This document shows, piece after piece, positions 8,101 through 16,189 of a DNA stretch of 32,041 nt (position 1 is the stretch's first letter; each line of letters opens with the position of its first letter). Both the position numbers and the translations under genes were made by a program. The notes under the pieces are model-generated. The model made no database searches. It was not told the origin of the DNA and saw only the letters and a list, made by a program, of their open reading frames with translations. The stretch spans positions 26,096-58,136 of the forward strand of contig QHSR01000018.1 in assembly GCA_003221635.1 (NCBI GenBank), written 5' to 3'. This DNA is from Candidatus Rokuibacteriota bacterium (GTDB lineage: Bacteria; Methylomirabilota; Methylomirabilia; Rokubacteriales; CSP1-6).

Positions 8101-9058
8101 GCGTGAACTCCCGTGTGTAGTGATCGCCGATCGGGAGCTTCTTCTTGATCAGCCCGTACTCCAGGAGCGTCTCCTGCATGGCCGCGAGCGCCTCCGCGTC
8201 GATCTGCCCGTCGACGGGCAGCAACGGGCCAGAGATCTTGTGGGCGCCGAGCACCGCCTCCGGCGTCCAGCCGAGCTTCTTGGACACGAGCTCCGCCGCG
8301 TCTCTCGGGTTCTCGCGCATGAGCTTGAGCGCACGGAAGAGCGCTCGCTGGCTCTTCCGGATCGCGTCGGCCTGCTTGACGATCGCATCCTCGGACGCGT
8401 ACTGGATCTGACTGATCCACTTCGGCGTCACCGAGTCCAGGCGCAGCAGGACCTTGGACTTGCCCTGAAGCTCGGTCACCGCGCCGCCGTCGCCCCAGAC
8501 ATAGGCCGCGATCTCCTTGCGAGCCATGGCCGCGAGCTGCGCGTCGAGCCCGCCGAGGCCGACGACCTGCACGTCCCTGTCCGGGTCCCAGCCTTCCTTC
8601 TTGGCGAGCATGCGCGCGAAGACCCACGTCGTGGCGCCCGCGCGGGTGACGCCGATCGCCTTGCCCTTGAGGTCGCCGACCCGCTGGACGTCGTGCGCGA
8701 CGTTCAGCGTGAAGTGGTTGCCCTCGGTGTGCGTCGCGATCATCTTGATCGGCGCGCCGGCCTCGCGGAAGACGAGAATGTCGGTGCTGCCGCTGATCCC
8801 GACGAGACACTCGCCGGCCATCACGGCCTTGAGCAGATCCGGGCCGCCGCGAAACGGCACGAACTCGGCGGCGAGCCCCTCGGCCTTGAAGAAGCCTTGC
8901 TCGAGAGCGACGATGACCGGTCCCGCCATCGAGTAGTCGCCGAGCACCGCGGTGCCGATTTTGACCGCGGTCTGCGCGCGGGTGACGCGCGCGAAGACGG
9001 GGGTCGTTGTCACGGCCAGGGCACCGGCGACGAATCGGCGGCGTGTGATCACGGACAT
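8087..9058 (-). CDS. ABC transporter substrate-binding protein, NMT1/SsuA type
   Basis: This 323-residue periplasmic binding protein is of the NMT1/THI5-like fold, which serves importers of sulfonates, nitrate, thiamine precursors or aromatic acids. MSVITRRRFVAGALAVTTTPVFARVTRAQ is a Tat-type signal (R-R-R-F). The mature part carries the family order: VALEQGFFKAEGLAAEFVPFRGG, LLKAVMAGECLVGISGSTD, DLKGKAIGVTRAGATTWVFARMLAKKEGWD, then a C-terminal lobe with SQRALFRALKLMRENP. ATG 9058 has AAGGAGG eight bases upstream; the open frame from 9124 runs through repeats and is not used. No ATPase or permease adjoins it. The SsuBC-type genes at 549-2814 lack a binding protein and are the nearest candidates. 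Confidence 0.92.
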   Translation of the reverse strand: MSVITRRRFVAGALAVTTTPVFARVTRAQTAVKIGTAVLGDYSMAGPVIVALEQGFFKAEGLAAEFVPFRGGPDLLKAVMAGECLVGISGSTDILVFREAGAPIKMIATHTEGNHFTLNVAHDVQRVGDLKGKAIGVTRAGATTWVFARMLAKKEGWDPDRDVQVVGLGGLDAQLAAMARKEIAAYVWGDGGAVTELQGKSKVLLRLDSVTPKWISQIQYASEDAIVKQADAIRKSQRALFRALKLMRENPRDAAELVSKKLGWTPEAVLGAHKISGPLLPVDGQIDAEALAAMQETLLEYGLIKKKLPIGDHYTREFTPVRV

Positions 9059-9066
9059 GGGCGTGG

Positions 9067-9073
9067 CCTCCTT
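9067..9073 (-). promoter_or_regulatory. Ribosome binding site for the NMT1-type binding protein
   Basis: AAGGAGG on the minus strand, 8 bases before ATG 9058, fixes this start over the upstream in-frame ATG at 9124. Confidence 0.75.
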
Positions 9074-9079
9074 ATCACA

Positions 9080-9160
9080 GGCGCGCCTCGCGCTGCGCGC
9101 TGCGGCCGCGCACGGCCATATCATTGGCGCGCCTCGCGCTGCGCGCTGCGGCCGCGCACG
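9080..9160. repeat. 35-bp direct repeat in a divergent intergenic region
   Basis: The same 35 bases, beginning GGCGCGCCTCGCGC and ending GGCCGCGCACG, occur at 9080-9114 and 9126-9160, 46 bases apart. They sit between two divergent genes, the binding protein (start 9058) and the crotonase (start 9209). The short flanks are also similar (TTATCACA and ATATCATT). Position and spacing would suit paired operator sites, but a simple tandem duplication of a GC-rich spacer is equally possible. Confidence 0.9.
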
Positions 9161-9208
9161 TCCGGCCGGCCTTGACTTTCACACGACACGCGGTGATCGT
9201 ACAACCTC

Positions 9209-10030
9209 GTGAGTGGCGTCGACAATCTCACCGCGCGTGACGAGACGGCCGAGGCGCCCGTCACCTACGAAGCCAGGGACGGAGTCGGCTGGATCACGCT
9301 CAACCGGCCGCGTGTGCTCAACGCGCTGTCCACCGAGCTCGCCGCCGCGCTCGCCGACCACGCCGCGACTGCCGCGCGCGACGCGCGCGTCGCGCAGGTG
9401 GTCGTTCGCGGAGCCGGCCGGGCGTTTTGCTCGGGAATGGACCGGACCGCGCTCGCGGCCGGGTCGATCGGCGAGGCGTTTTATCGGCACTGGAACCGCG
9501 CGCTCGACTGCCTGGAAGACATGCCGAAGGTCACGCTCGCGGTGCTCCACGGCTACTCGATCGGCGGCGGGTTGCAACTGGCGCTGGCGTGCGATCTGCG
9601 TATGGTCACCGACGACGCGATCCTCGGCCTCGGCGCGACGCGCCACGGCCTCGTGCCCGACGGCGCGGTGCTGCGGCTGGCGCGCGTCGTCGGCGTCGGG
9701 CGCGCGAAGGAGCTGGCGCTTTTGAACGACCACCTGAGCCCTGCCGAGGCGCGCGCGATCGGTCTCGTCAACTGGGTGTGCCCGCGCGCCGACCTCGACC
9801 GGACGCTCGCGGCCGTCATCGAGAAGGCGCGCGGCGCCGCGCCGACGGCGACCGCCCACACCAAGCGTCTCCTCCACGAGTCGTTCCACCGCGACCCGCG
9901 CGCGCTGCTCGAGGAGGTGCTGACGGCGCAGGACGAGTGCGTGACGTCGTGGGAAATGGGCGAGGCCAACCGCGCGTGGCACGAGCAGCGGGAGGCCCGG
10001 TTCTACCCGCCGCCTGGCTCGCCCTCCTGA
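9209..10030 (+). CDS. Enoyl-CoA hydratase/isomerase family protein (crotonase), unusual active site
   Basis: This 273-residue crotonase-fold enzyme has both oxyanion-hole segments, RAFCSGMDRTAL (71-82) and HGYSIGGGLQLALACDL (114-130). However, both glutamates of the classical hydratase are absent. Gln123 stands where GGGCE has Glu144 (rat numbering), and Ala143 stands where the PE motif has Glu164. PDGA at 150-153 supplies an Asp seen in other crotonases. It therefore probably does not hydrate enoyl-CoA in the standard way; isomerase, hydrolase or another crotonase reaction is open. The GTG start at 9209 has no clear ribosome site. livG follows after one base, so the enzyme belongs to the transporter operon. 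Its stop is 10028-10030. Confidence 0.85.
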   Translation: MSGVDNLTARDETAEAPVTYEARDGVGWITLNRPRVLNALSTELAAALADHAATAARDARVAQVVVRGAGRAFCSGMDRTALAAGSIGEAFYRHWNRALDCLEDMPKVTLAVLHGYSIGGGLQLALACDLRMVTDDAILGLGATRHGLVPDGAVLRLARVVGVGRAKELALLNDHLSPAEARAIGLVNWVCPRADLDRTLAAVIEKARGAAPTATAHTKRLLHESFHRDPRALLEEVLTAQDECVTSWEMGEANRAWHEQREARFYPPPGSPS

Positions 10031-10031
10031 G

Positions 10032-10779
10032 ATGGCCGACGACGTCATTCTGGAGACCGAAGCGCTCACCAAGGAGTTTCGGGGATTCGTCGCGGTGAAA
10101 GACGTGAGGCTGCGCGTGCGCCGCGGGACGATCCACGCGCTCATCGGCCCCAACGGCGCGGGCAAGACGACGTGCTTCAATCTGCTGACCCATTTCCTGA
10201 CGCCGACGCGCGGACGGATTCGCTTCAACGGCCGCGAGATCACCGGCTCCCGGCCCGCGGACATCGCCCGGCTGGGCCTCGTGCGCTCCTTTCAGATCTC
10301 GGCCGTGTTCCCCCACCTCTCGGTGCTGGAGAACGTGCGCGTCGCGCTCCAGCGCAAACGCGGCGTCTCGTTCGACTTCTGGCGGTCGGATCGCGTGCTC
10401 GACGGCCTCAACGGCCCCGCGGCCGAGCTGATCGAAGCGGTGGGCCTCGCGGCCTTCGCGCACACGCCGGCGGTGGAGCTGCCGTATGGCCGCAAGCGCG
10501 CCCTGGAGATCGCGACGACGCTCGCGCTCGACCCGGAGATGATGCTGCTCGACGAGCCGACCGCCGGCATGGGGCACGAGGACGTGGAGCGCATCTCGGC
10601 GCTGATCAAGCGCGTCGCGACGAACCGCACGGTCCTCATGGTCGAGCACAACCTCAGCGTAGTCGAGAATCTCTCGGACACCATCACCGTCCTGGCGCGC
10701 GGCGAAGTCCTCGCGGAGGGCGACTACCAGAGCGTGGCGCGGAGCCCGGACGTGATCCAGGCCTACATGGGATCGGGTC

Positions 10780-10787
<8 letters not shown>
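10032..10787 (+). CDS. livG: Branched-chain-type (HAAT) ABC transporter ATPase LivG (set 1)
   Basis: This is a 251-residue cytoplasmic ATPase. Walker A is GPNGAGKTT (about 39-47), with the Q-loop in RSFQISAVFPHLSVLENV. The degenerate signature LPYGRKRALEIA is normal for LivG, where YGxxR replaces SGGQQ. Walker B is MMLLDEPTAGM and the switch His is in MVEHNLSVV. ATG 10032 follows the crotonase stop by one base. The gene overlaps livF by 8 bases. The partner permeases are livH/livM at 12922-14780. The transported compound is not necessarily an amino acid; this family also imports aromatic and short organic acids. Confidence 0.94.
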
Positions 10788-11484
<697 letters not shown>

Positions 11485-11518
11485 TGCCGCGAACGGCCCG
11501 ACAAAGGAGCGAAAGCGG

Positions 11519-12730
11519 ATGACCATCGCACGCATCGTGGCGCTCATCGGCATCGTGAGCCTGGCCGCGAGCCCGGCCCGCGCCCAGATCTCCGACGGCG
11601 TCGTCAAGATCGGGGTGCTCAACGACCAGTCGAGCCTCTACGCCGACCTGGCTGGCCAGGGCTCGGTGGTCGCGGCGCGCATGGCCGTCGAGGACTTCGG
11701 CGCCGCCGCCAAGGGGCTGAAGGTCGAGATCGTGTTCGCCGATCACCAGAACAAGGCCGACGTCGGCTCGCAGATCGCCCGCCAGTGGTACGACGCCGAG
11801 AAGGTCGACCTGATCCTCGACGTGCCCAACTCCGGCGTCGCGCTCGCCGTCAACCAGATCACCCGTGACAAGGGCAAAGCGTTCATCGTCTCCTCGGCGG
11901 CGACGTCCGATCTGACCGGCAAGGCGTGCTCCCCCAACACGATCCACTGGACGTACGACACGTGGGCGCTCGCGAACGGCACCGGCACGGCGGTCGTGAA
12001 GACCGGCGGCGACACCTGGTTCTTCATCACCGCCGACTACGCGTTCGGCCACGCGCTCGAGCGCGACGTCGAGGCGGTCGTGCTCAAGAACGGTGGCAAG
12101 GTGCTGGGCAAGGTCCGCCACCCGCTCAACACCCAAGACTTCTCGTCGTTCCTGCTCCAGGCGCAGGCCTCGAAGGCCAAGGTCATCGGCCTGGCCAACG
12201 CCGGCGGCGACACCACGAACGCCATCAAACAGGGCGCCGAATTCGGCATCGTGAAGGGAGGCCAGAGCTTCGCCGGACTCCTGGTCTTCCTGACCGACAT
12301 CCACGCGCTCGGCCTGGAGAAGGCGCAAGGCCTCACCTTCACCGAGACGTTCTACTGGGACATGAACGAGAAGACGCGCGCGTTCGCCAAGCGTTTCGCC
12401 GAGCGCAATCGTCAGATCCATCCGACGATGATCCACGCCGGCGTCTACGCGGGGACGCTCCACTACCTCAAGGCCGTCGAGGCGCTCAAGAGCGACGAGG
12501 GCGCCAAGGTGATCGCCAAGATGAAGGAGCTGCCGACCGACGACCCGCTCTTCGGCAAGGGGACGATCCGCGTCGACGGCCGCAAGATCCATCCGGCGTA
12601 CCTCGTCGAGGTGAAGAAGCCGGCCGAGTCGAAGTACCCGTGGGACTACTACAAGATCCGCGCGACCATCCCGGCCGAGCAAGCGTTCCGGCCCCTGGAT
12701 CAGGGTGGCTGCGAGCTAGTGAAGAAGTAG
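11519..12730 (+). CDS. livK: HAAT-type substrate-binding protein LivK (set 1)
   Basis: This 403-residue periplasmic protein is of the Peripla_BP_6 family. The signal peptide is MTIARIVALIGIVSLAASPARA, cleaved before QISDG. The mature part begins VVKIGVLNDQSSLYADLAGQGS, the usual solute-pocket entrance, followed by ADHQNKADVGSQIARQWYD, VDLILDVPNSGVALAV and the second-domain start WFFITADYAFGHALERD. AAAGGAG at 11503-11509 precedes ATG 11519 by 9 bases. This subgroup (ABC transporter permease operons with crotonases) is found with aromatic or acyl-acid import, but the ligand cannot be read directly. A structured repeat element begins right at its stop codon. Confidence 0.93.
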   Translation: MTIARIVALIGIVSLAASPARAQISDGVVKIGVLNDQSSLYADLAGQGSVVAARMAVEDFGAAAKGLKVEIVFADHQNKADVGSQIARQWYDAEKVDLILDVPNSGVALAVNQITRDKGKAFIVSSAATSDLTGKACSPNTIHWTYDTWALANGTGTAVVKTGGDTWFFITADYAFGHALERDVEAVVLKNGGKVLGKVRHPLNTQDFSSFLLQAQASKAKVIGLANAGGDTTNAIKQGAEFGIVKGGQSFAGLLVFLTDIHALGLEKAQGLTFTETFYWDMNEKTRAFAKRFAERNRQIHPTMIHAGVYAGTLHYLKAVEALKSDEGAKVIAKMKELPTDDPLFGKGTIRVDGRKIHPAYLVEVKKPAESKYPWDYYKIRATIPAEQAFRPLDQGGCELVKK

Positions 12731-12911
12731 CCGCCGCCGCGGCCGGGATGGGAGCGGGACGGGAGAGGGGTGCGACGACCACGCGGCACGCGCGCGCATC
12801 GCCCGGCGCGGCTGGGCTCCATCCGGACGCGCCTCGCTCGCCGCGCGCATGGAGGGAACGGGTCGCTGCACCCCGCTCCCGTCCCGCTCCCATCCCGGCC
12901 GCGGCGGCGGC
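12730..12911 (+). repeat. Conserved-loop/variable-arm element, copy A (livK-livH junction)
   Basis: Arms 12730-12773 and 12868-12911 are reverse complements in 43 of 44 positions. Between them lies the conserved loop: box 1 (12778-12797, one base off ACCACGCGGCACGCGTGCGC), a 10-base spacer, box 2 (from 12808, GCGGCTGGGCTCCATCCGG), a variable stretch, and box 3 (12851-12864, GGAGGGAACGGGTC). The element starts on the last base of livK and ends 11 bases before livH. As RNA it would form a very stable hairpin directly after the binding-protein message. Confidence 0.92.
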
Positions 12912-12921
12912 GTAGCCGGGC

Positions 12922-13806
12922 ATGACAATTTTCGGGGTGCCGACGCAGGCGCTGTTCGGCCAGCTGCTGATCGGGCTGATCAACGGCTCGTTCTACGCCC
13001 TGCTGAGCCTGGGGCTCTCCGTCATCTTCGGACTGCTCAACATCATCAACTTCACGCACGGCGCCCAGTACATGACGGGCGCGTTCGTTGCGTACTTTCT
13101 CCTGCAGTGGGCGGGGCTCGGCTACTGGTGGGCGCTGCTCATCGCGCCGGTTGTCGTGGGGATCACCGGGATGGTGCTCGAGCGCACGACGCTCAAGCGC
13201 CTCTATCAGCTCGACCACCTGTACGGTCTCTTGCTGACGTTCGGCTTCGCCCTGATCATCCAGGGCCTGTTCCGACACGAGTACGGCTCTTCGGGGCTGC
13301 CGTACGCGATGCCGGGCGCGCTCGCCGGCGGCCGGAACCTCGGCTTCATGTTCCTGCCCAACTACCGGGCCTGGGTCATCGTGTTCTCGCTGGCGGTCTG
13401 CCTCACGACCTGGTACGTGATCGAACGCACGCGCCTCGGCTCGTACCTGCGGGCCGCGACCGAGAACCCAACGCTCGTCCAGGCGTTCGGGATCAACGTG
13501 CCGCGGATGATCACGCTGACCTACGGGTTCGGCGTCGGCCTGGCGGCGCTGGCCGGCGTGTTGGCGGCGCCGATCTACCAGGTGAACCCGCTCATGGGCG
13601 CGGACCTCATCATCGTCGTCTTCGCCGTGGTCGTGATCGGCGGCCTCGGCTCGATCATGGGCTCGATCGTCACCGGCTTCGGTCTCGGGGTGGTGGAGGG
13701 TTTCACGAAGGTCTTCTATCCCGAGGCGTCCAACACGGTGATCTTCGTCATCATGGCGATCGTGCTGCTGGTGAGGCCCACCGGCCTCTTCGGGCGAGCC
13801 TCGTGA
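12922..13806 (+). CDS. livH: HAAT ABC transporter permease LivH (set 1)
   Basis: This 294-residue inner-membrane permease has about eight hydrophobic segments. The N-terminal family block LLIGLINGSFYALLSLGLSVIFGLLNIINFTHG (about 14-46) is intact. The middle block LDHLYGLLLTFGFALIIQG is the equivalent of the segment missing from livH2. The cytoplasmic loop is LRAATENPTLVQAFGINV, and VFAVVVIGGLGSIMGSI and LLVRPTGLFGR close the protein. ATG 12922 lies 10 bases beyond the repeat element. The stop overlaps the livM start (GTGA). Confidence 0.94.
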   Translation: MTIFGVPTQALFGQLLIGLINGSFYALLSLGLSVIFGLLNIINFTHGAQYMTGAFVAYFLLQWAGLGYWWALLIAPVVVGITGMVLERTTLKRLYQLDHLYGLLLTFGFALIIQGLFRHEYGSSGLPYAMPGALAGGRNLGFMFLPNYRAWVIVFSLAVCLTTWYVIERTRLGSYLRAATENPTLVQAFGINVPRMITLTYGFGVGLAALAGVLAAPIYQVNPLMGADLIIVVFAVVVIGGLGSIMGSIVTGFGLGVVEGFTKVFYPEASNTVIFVIMAIVLLVRPTGLFGRAS

Positions 13807-14780
13807 CGGCGACGACCGACCAGTACGTCGGCGCGGCCGTGCCCGTGGTGACCGGGGTGTCGATCGCACAAGTCATCGCCTTCCTGATGATGACGATCGC
13901 CCTCGTGGCGGCGCCGTTCTTCGTCTATCCGATCTTCCTCATGAAGGCGCTGTGCTTCGCCCTGTTCGCCTGCGCGTTCAACCTCCTCATCGGCTATGTC
14001 GGGCTCCTATCCTTCGGCCACGCCGTCTTTCTCGGCTCGGCCGGCTACGGGGCGGCGCACTCCGCGAAAGTCTGGGGGTTCCCGCCGGAGCTGGCGATCC
14101 TCTTCGGGACCGCGGTCGCGGCCGCACTCGGCGTCGTGATCGGCGCGCTGGCGATCCGGAGCAAGGGCATCTACTTCGCGAACATCACGCTGGCGTTCGC
14201 GCAGATGGTCTACTTCTTCAGCGTGCAGGCCGCGTTCACCGGCGGCGAGGACGGTATCCAGTCCGTGCCGCGCGGAACCCTTCTGGGGGTGCTGGACCTG
14301 CGAGAGACGCTGACGCTGTACTTCGTCGTGCTCGCGATCTTTCTCCTCGGGTTTCTCCTGATCTACCGCGCGATCCACTCGCCGTTCGGTCAAATCCTGA
14401 AAGCCGTCCGGGAGAACGAGCCGCGGGCGATCTCGCTCGGGTACCGCGCCGAGCACTACAAGCTCCTCGCGTTCGTGCTCTCGGCGACGTTCGCGGGCCT
14501 CGCGGGGGCGACCAAGGCCCTCGTCTTCCAGCTCGCCTCCCTCACCGACGTCCACTGGACGATGTCCGGCGAAGTGGTGCTCATGACGCTCCTGGGCGGA
14601 CTCGGCACGGTGTTCGGGCCGGTGGTCGGTGCGTTCATCGTGGTGACGCTGGAGAACTATCTGGCGCAGCTCGGGGCGTGGGTCACCGTCGTCCAGGGCG
14701 TGATCTTCGTCGTCTGCGTGCTGACCTTCCGTCGCGGCGTCATCGGCGAGGTCGGAAACCTCCTGCGAAAATCGCTCTAG
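13803..14780 (+). CDS. livM: HAAT ABC transporter permease LivM (set 1)
   Basis: This is a 325-residue membrane permease. It has the LivM block LFACAFNLLIGYVGLLSFGHAVFLGSAGYG (about residues 58-87), then ALAIRSKGIYFANITLAFAQMVYF and the EAA-like loop LKAVRENEPRAISLGYRAEHYKLLAFVLSATFAGLAG. The C-terminal part is MTLLGGLGTVFGPVVGAFIVV. GTG 13803 overlaps the livH stop by four bases. The open frame upstream of this point is shadow sequence through the repeat and livH. A MenB/BadI-like enzyme follows after 15 bases with its own ribosome site. Confidence 0.93.
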   Translation: MTATTDQYVGAAVPVVTGVSIAQVIAFLMMTIALVAAPFFVYPIFLMKALCFALFACAFNLLIGYVGLLSFGHAVFLGSAGYGAAHSAKVWGFPPELAILFGTAVAAALGVVIGALAIRSKGIYFANITLAFAQMVYFFSVQAAFTGGEDGIQSVPRGTLLGVLDLRETLTLYFVVLAIFLLGFLLIYRAIHSPFGQILKAVRENEPRAISLGYRAEHYKLLAFVLSATFAGLAGATKALVFQLASLTDVHWTMSGEVVLMTLLGGLGTVFGPVVGAFIVVTLENYLAQLGAWVTVVQGVIFVVCVLTFRRGVIGEVGNLLRKSL

Positions 14781-14795
14781 CCGTCGGAGGCCCCC

Positions 14796-15611
14796 ATGGC
14801 GTACACGGACATCCTCTACGACAAGAAGAACGGCGTCGCCTGGATCACGATCAACCGGCCCGAGGTGCGCAACGCCTTCCGCACGACGACGGTGGCGGAG
14901 CTGACCGACGCGTTCCTGGACGCGCGCTGGGACCCCGCCGTCGGCGTCGTGGTGCTCACCGGCGCCGGGGACAAGGCCTTCTGCTCCGGCGGGGACCAGA
15001 AGGAGCGGGGCCAGGGCGGCTACGCCCCGGGCGCCGAAGGTGCCGGAGCCGCGAGCCGACCCTTCAATCGCCCGATGGACGTCGAGGCTCTGCACAGCGC
15101 GATCCGCCACATCCCGAAGCCGGTCATCGCGATGGTCAACGGCTTCGCGATCGGCGGCGGCCACGTGCTGCACGTCCTCTGCGATCTCTCGATCGCCTCC
15201 GAGAACGCCGTCTTCGGCCAGACCGGGCCCCGCGTCGGCAGCGTGGACGCGGGCCACGGCACCGGGTTCCTCGCCAGGGTCGTCGGCGAGAAGAGGGCGC
15301 GGGAGATCTGGTACCTCTGCCGCCAGTACTCGGCGCGCGAAGCCCTCGAGATGGGGCTCGTCAACCGGGTGGTCCCGCTCCGCGACCTGCGCGCCGAGGT
15401 GGAGAAGTGGTGCGCCGAGCTCCTCGACAAGAGCCCGACGGCGCTCGCGCTCGCCAAGCAGTCCTTCAACGTCGACTCCGAGCAGCGGGCCGGCGTGGCG
15501 CAGTTCGCCCACACCGCGCTCGGCCTCTACTACCAGACGGAAGAAGCGATGGAGGGCCGAAACGCGTTCGTCGAGAAACGGCCGGTCGACTTCAAGAGGT
15601 TTCGGAAATGA
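14796..15611 (+). CDS. MenB/BadI-family crotonase (ring-forming or ring-opening acyl-CoA enzyme)
   Basis: This 271-residue enzyme is clearly in the 1,4-dihydroxy-2-naphthoyl-CoA synthase (MenB) branch of crotonases. It has RPEVRNAFR (22-29), [17 protein letters not shown] (60-76), [32 protein letters not shown] (118-149) and [13 protein letters not shown]. Several positions recall BadI, the 2-ketocyclohexanecarboxyl-CoA hydrolase of Rhodopseudomonas: [19 protein letters not shown] and [13 protein letters not shown]. No other menaquinone gene is near, and it sits in a transporter operon, so a catabolic ring-cleaving hydrolase acting on an imported alicyclic acid is favoured by inference. MenB cannot be excluded. 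ATG 14796 has GGAGG five bases upstream. Confidence 0.82.
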   Translation: MAYTDILYDKKNGVAWITINRPEVRNAFRTTTVAELTDAFLDARWDPAVGVVVLTGAGDKAFCSGGDQKERGQGGYAPGAEGAGAASRPFNRPMDVEALHSAIRHIPKPVIAMVNGFAIGGGHVLHVLCDLSIASENAVFGQTGPRVGSVDAGHGTGFLARVVGEKRAREIWYLCRQYSAREALEMGLVNRVVPLRDLRAEVEKWCAELLDKSPTALALAKQSFNVDSEQRAGVAQFAHTALGLYYQTEEAMEGRNAFVEKRPVDFKRFRK

Positions 15612-15748
15612 CAAAAGGTCCTTCGGAGACTGTCACCTGTCGTCAGGCTGACACCCCGGTGGCCAGGGCGCGACGCCGGCACTTCCTTTAGTTTCAAGGC
15701 TCTCCACCCCATCTCCCACCTGGCAGGGCGATTGCCCCCGGGAGGGAC
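15612..15748. other. Intergenic stretch after the MenB/BadI-like gene
   Basis: No gene is seen. An imperfect hairpin (TGTCACCTG / CAGGCTGACA, about 15632-15654) could end transcription of the preceding operon, but it lacks a U-tract. Confidence 0.3.
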
Positions 15749-15988
15749 ATGACTGGGCGAGGCCTCTGCTCCTTTGCGGGGACTCCGCTTGTGCTTGCGC
15801 TGGCGGCTGCCCTCGCGCTGGCCACGGTGGTGACGAGCGGCGAGAACATCCCGCACGTTCGCCCTGCGGTCCTGGTCGGCGACGACTTGCTGCGCGTCTT
15901 CCAGGAAGGCAAGGACGCGGCCGAGCAGGTGGATCCGCCGGAGATCAGTCTCGGGCCCGCGTTCGACCCGCAACAAGACTCCCGATAG
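15749..15988 (+). CDS. Small putative exported protein, unknown function
   Basis: This is a 79-residue open frame. An N-terminal hydrophobic segment (residues 12-29, PLVLALAAALALATVV) looks like a signal peptide or membrane anchor, followed by a hydrophilic tail rich in Asp, Glu and Pro. GGGAGGG just before ATG 15749 could act as a ribosome site, though the spacing (about 3 bases) is short. It stands alone between two operons. I do not recognise a family, and it may not be expressed; the opposite strand is also open here, as is common in GC-rich DNA. Confidence 0.4.
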   Translation: MTGRGLCSFAGTPLVLALAAALALATVVTSGENIPHVRPAVLVGDDLLRVFQEGKDAAEQVDPPEISLGPAFDPQQDSR

Positions 15989-16103
15989 CTCTCCGCTCGA
16001 TGTAAACGCCGGCGCAGCCTTCGTGGTCTACTTCTGTTTGCCCGTGATCGAGGCCGTGACGAAGTAGGGCGTTCCGTAAGTCCTCGTTATTTTGAGCAAT
16101 TTC
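15989..16103. other. Lower-GC upstream region with a small inverted repeat
   Basis: This stretch precedes the promoter at 16104. CTACTTC (16028-16034) and GAAGTAG (16061-16067) form a 7-base inverted repeat with CCGTGA repeated between them, a possible operator. The area is clearly less GC-rich than the genes around it. No gene could be supported in it. Confidence 0.35.
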
Positions 16104-16133
16104 TTGACACAGCCACCAGGCTTTAGCTAGACT
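16104..16133 (+). promoter_or_regulatory. Sigma-70-like promoter for the ligase/Liv operon
   Basis: TTGACA (16104-16109, perfect -35) is followed after 18 bases by TAGACT (16128-16133; 4 of 6 to TATAAT), with GCTAGACT around it. It lies about 57 bases upstream of the ligase start at 16190, in the least GC-rich part of the region and facing the long co-directional run of genes. It is the only convincing promoter I see in the window. Confidence 0.6.
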
Positions 16134-16180
16134 CTCGCCACTGTAGCTCTCTGCCCGCCCTTGTGGCAGCAACTCGTCCC

Positions 16181-16188
16181 GGAGGTGA
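16181..16188 (+). promoter_or_regulatory. Strong anti-SD match deciding the TTG start of ligase 1
   Basis: GGAGGTGA followed by TT matches the 16S rRNA 3' end almost completely. It lies just before TTG 16190, whereas the alternative GTG 16163 has no ribosome site. Confidence 0.6.
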
Positions 16189-16189
16189 T

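Noticed and set aside
9172-9205. TTGACT as a -35 box for the crotonase operon
   Set aside because: No acceptable -10 lies at 16-19 bases (GATCGT at best), and the start codon would follow almost immediately.
12730-12911. Copy A as a simple Rho-independent terminator
   Set aside because: The arms are far longer than a terminator stem, the loop is 94 bases and conserved, there is no U-tract, and livH must be transcribed from upstream.
15945-16172. Minus-strand 75-residue open frame over the promoter region
   Set aside because: It has no family resemblance, overlaps the best promoter in the window, and conflicts with a second equally protein-like frame.
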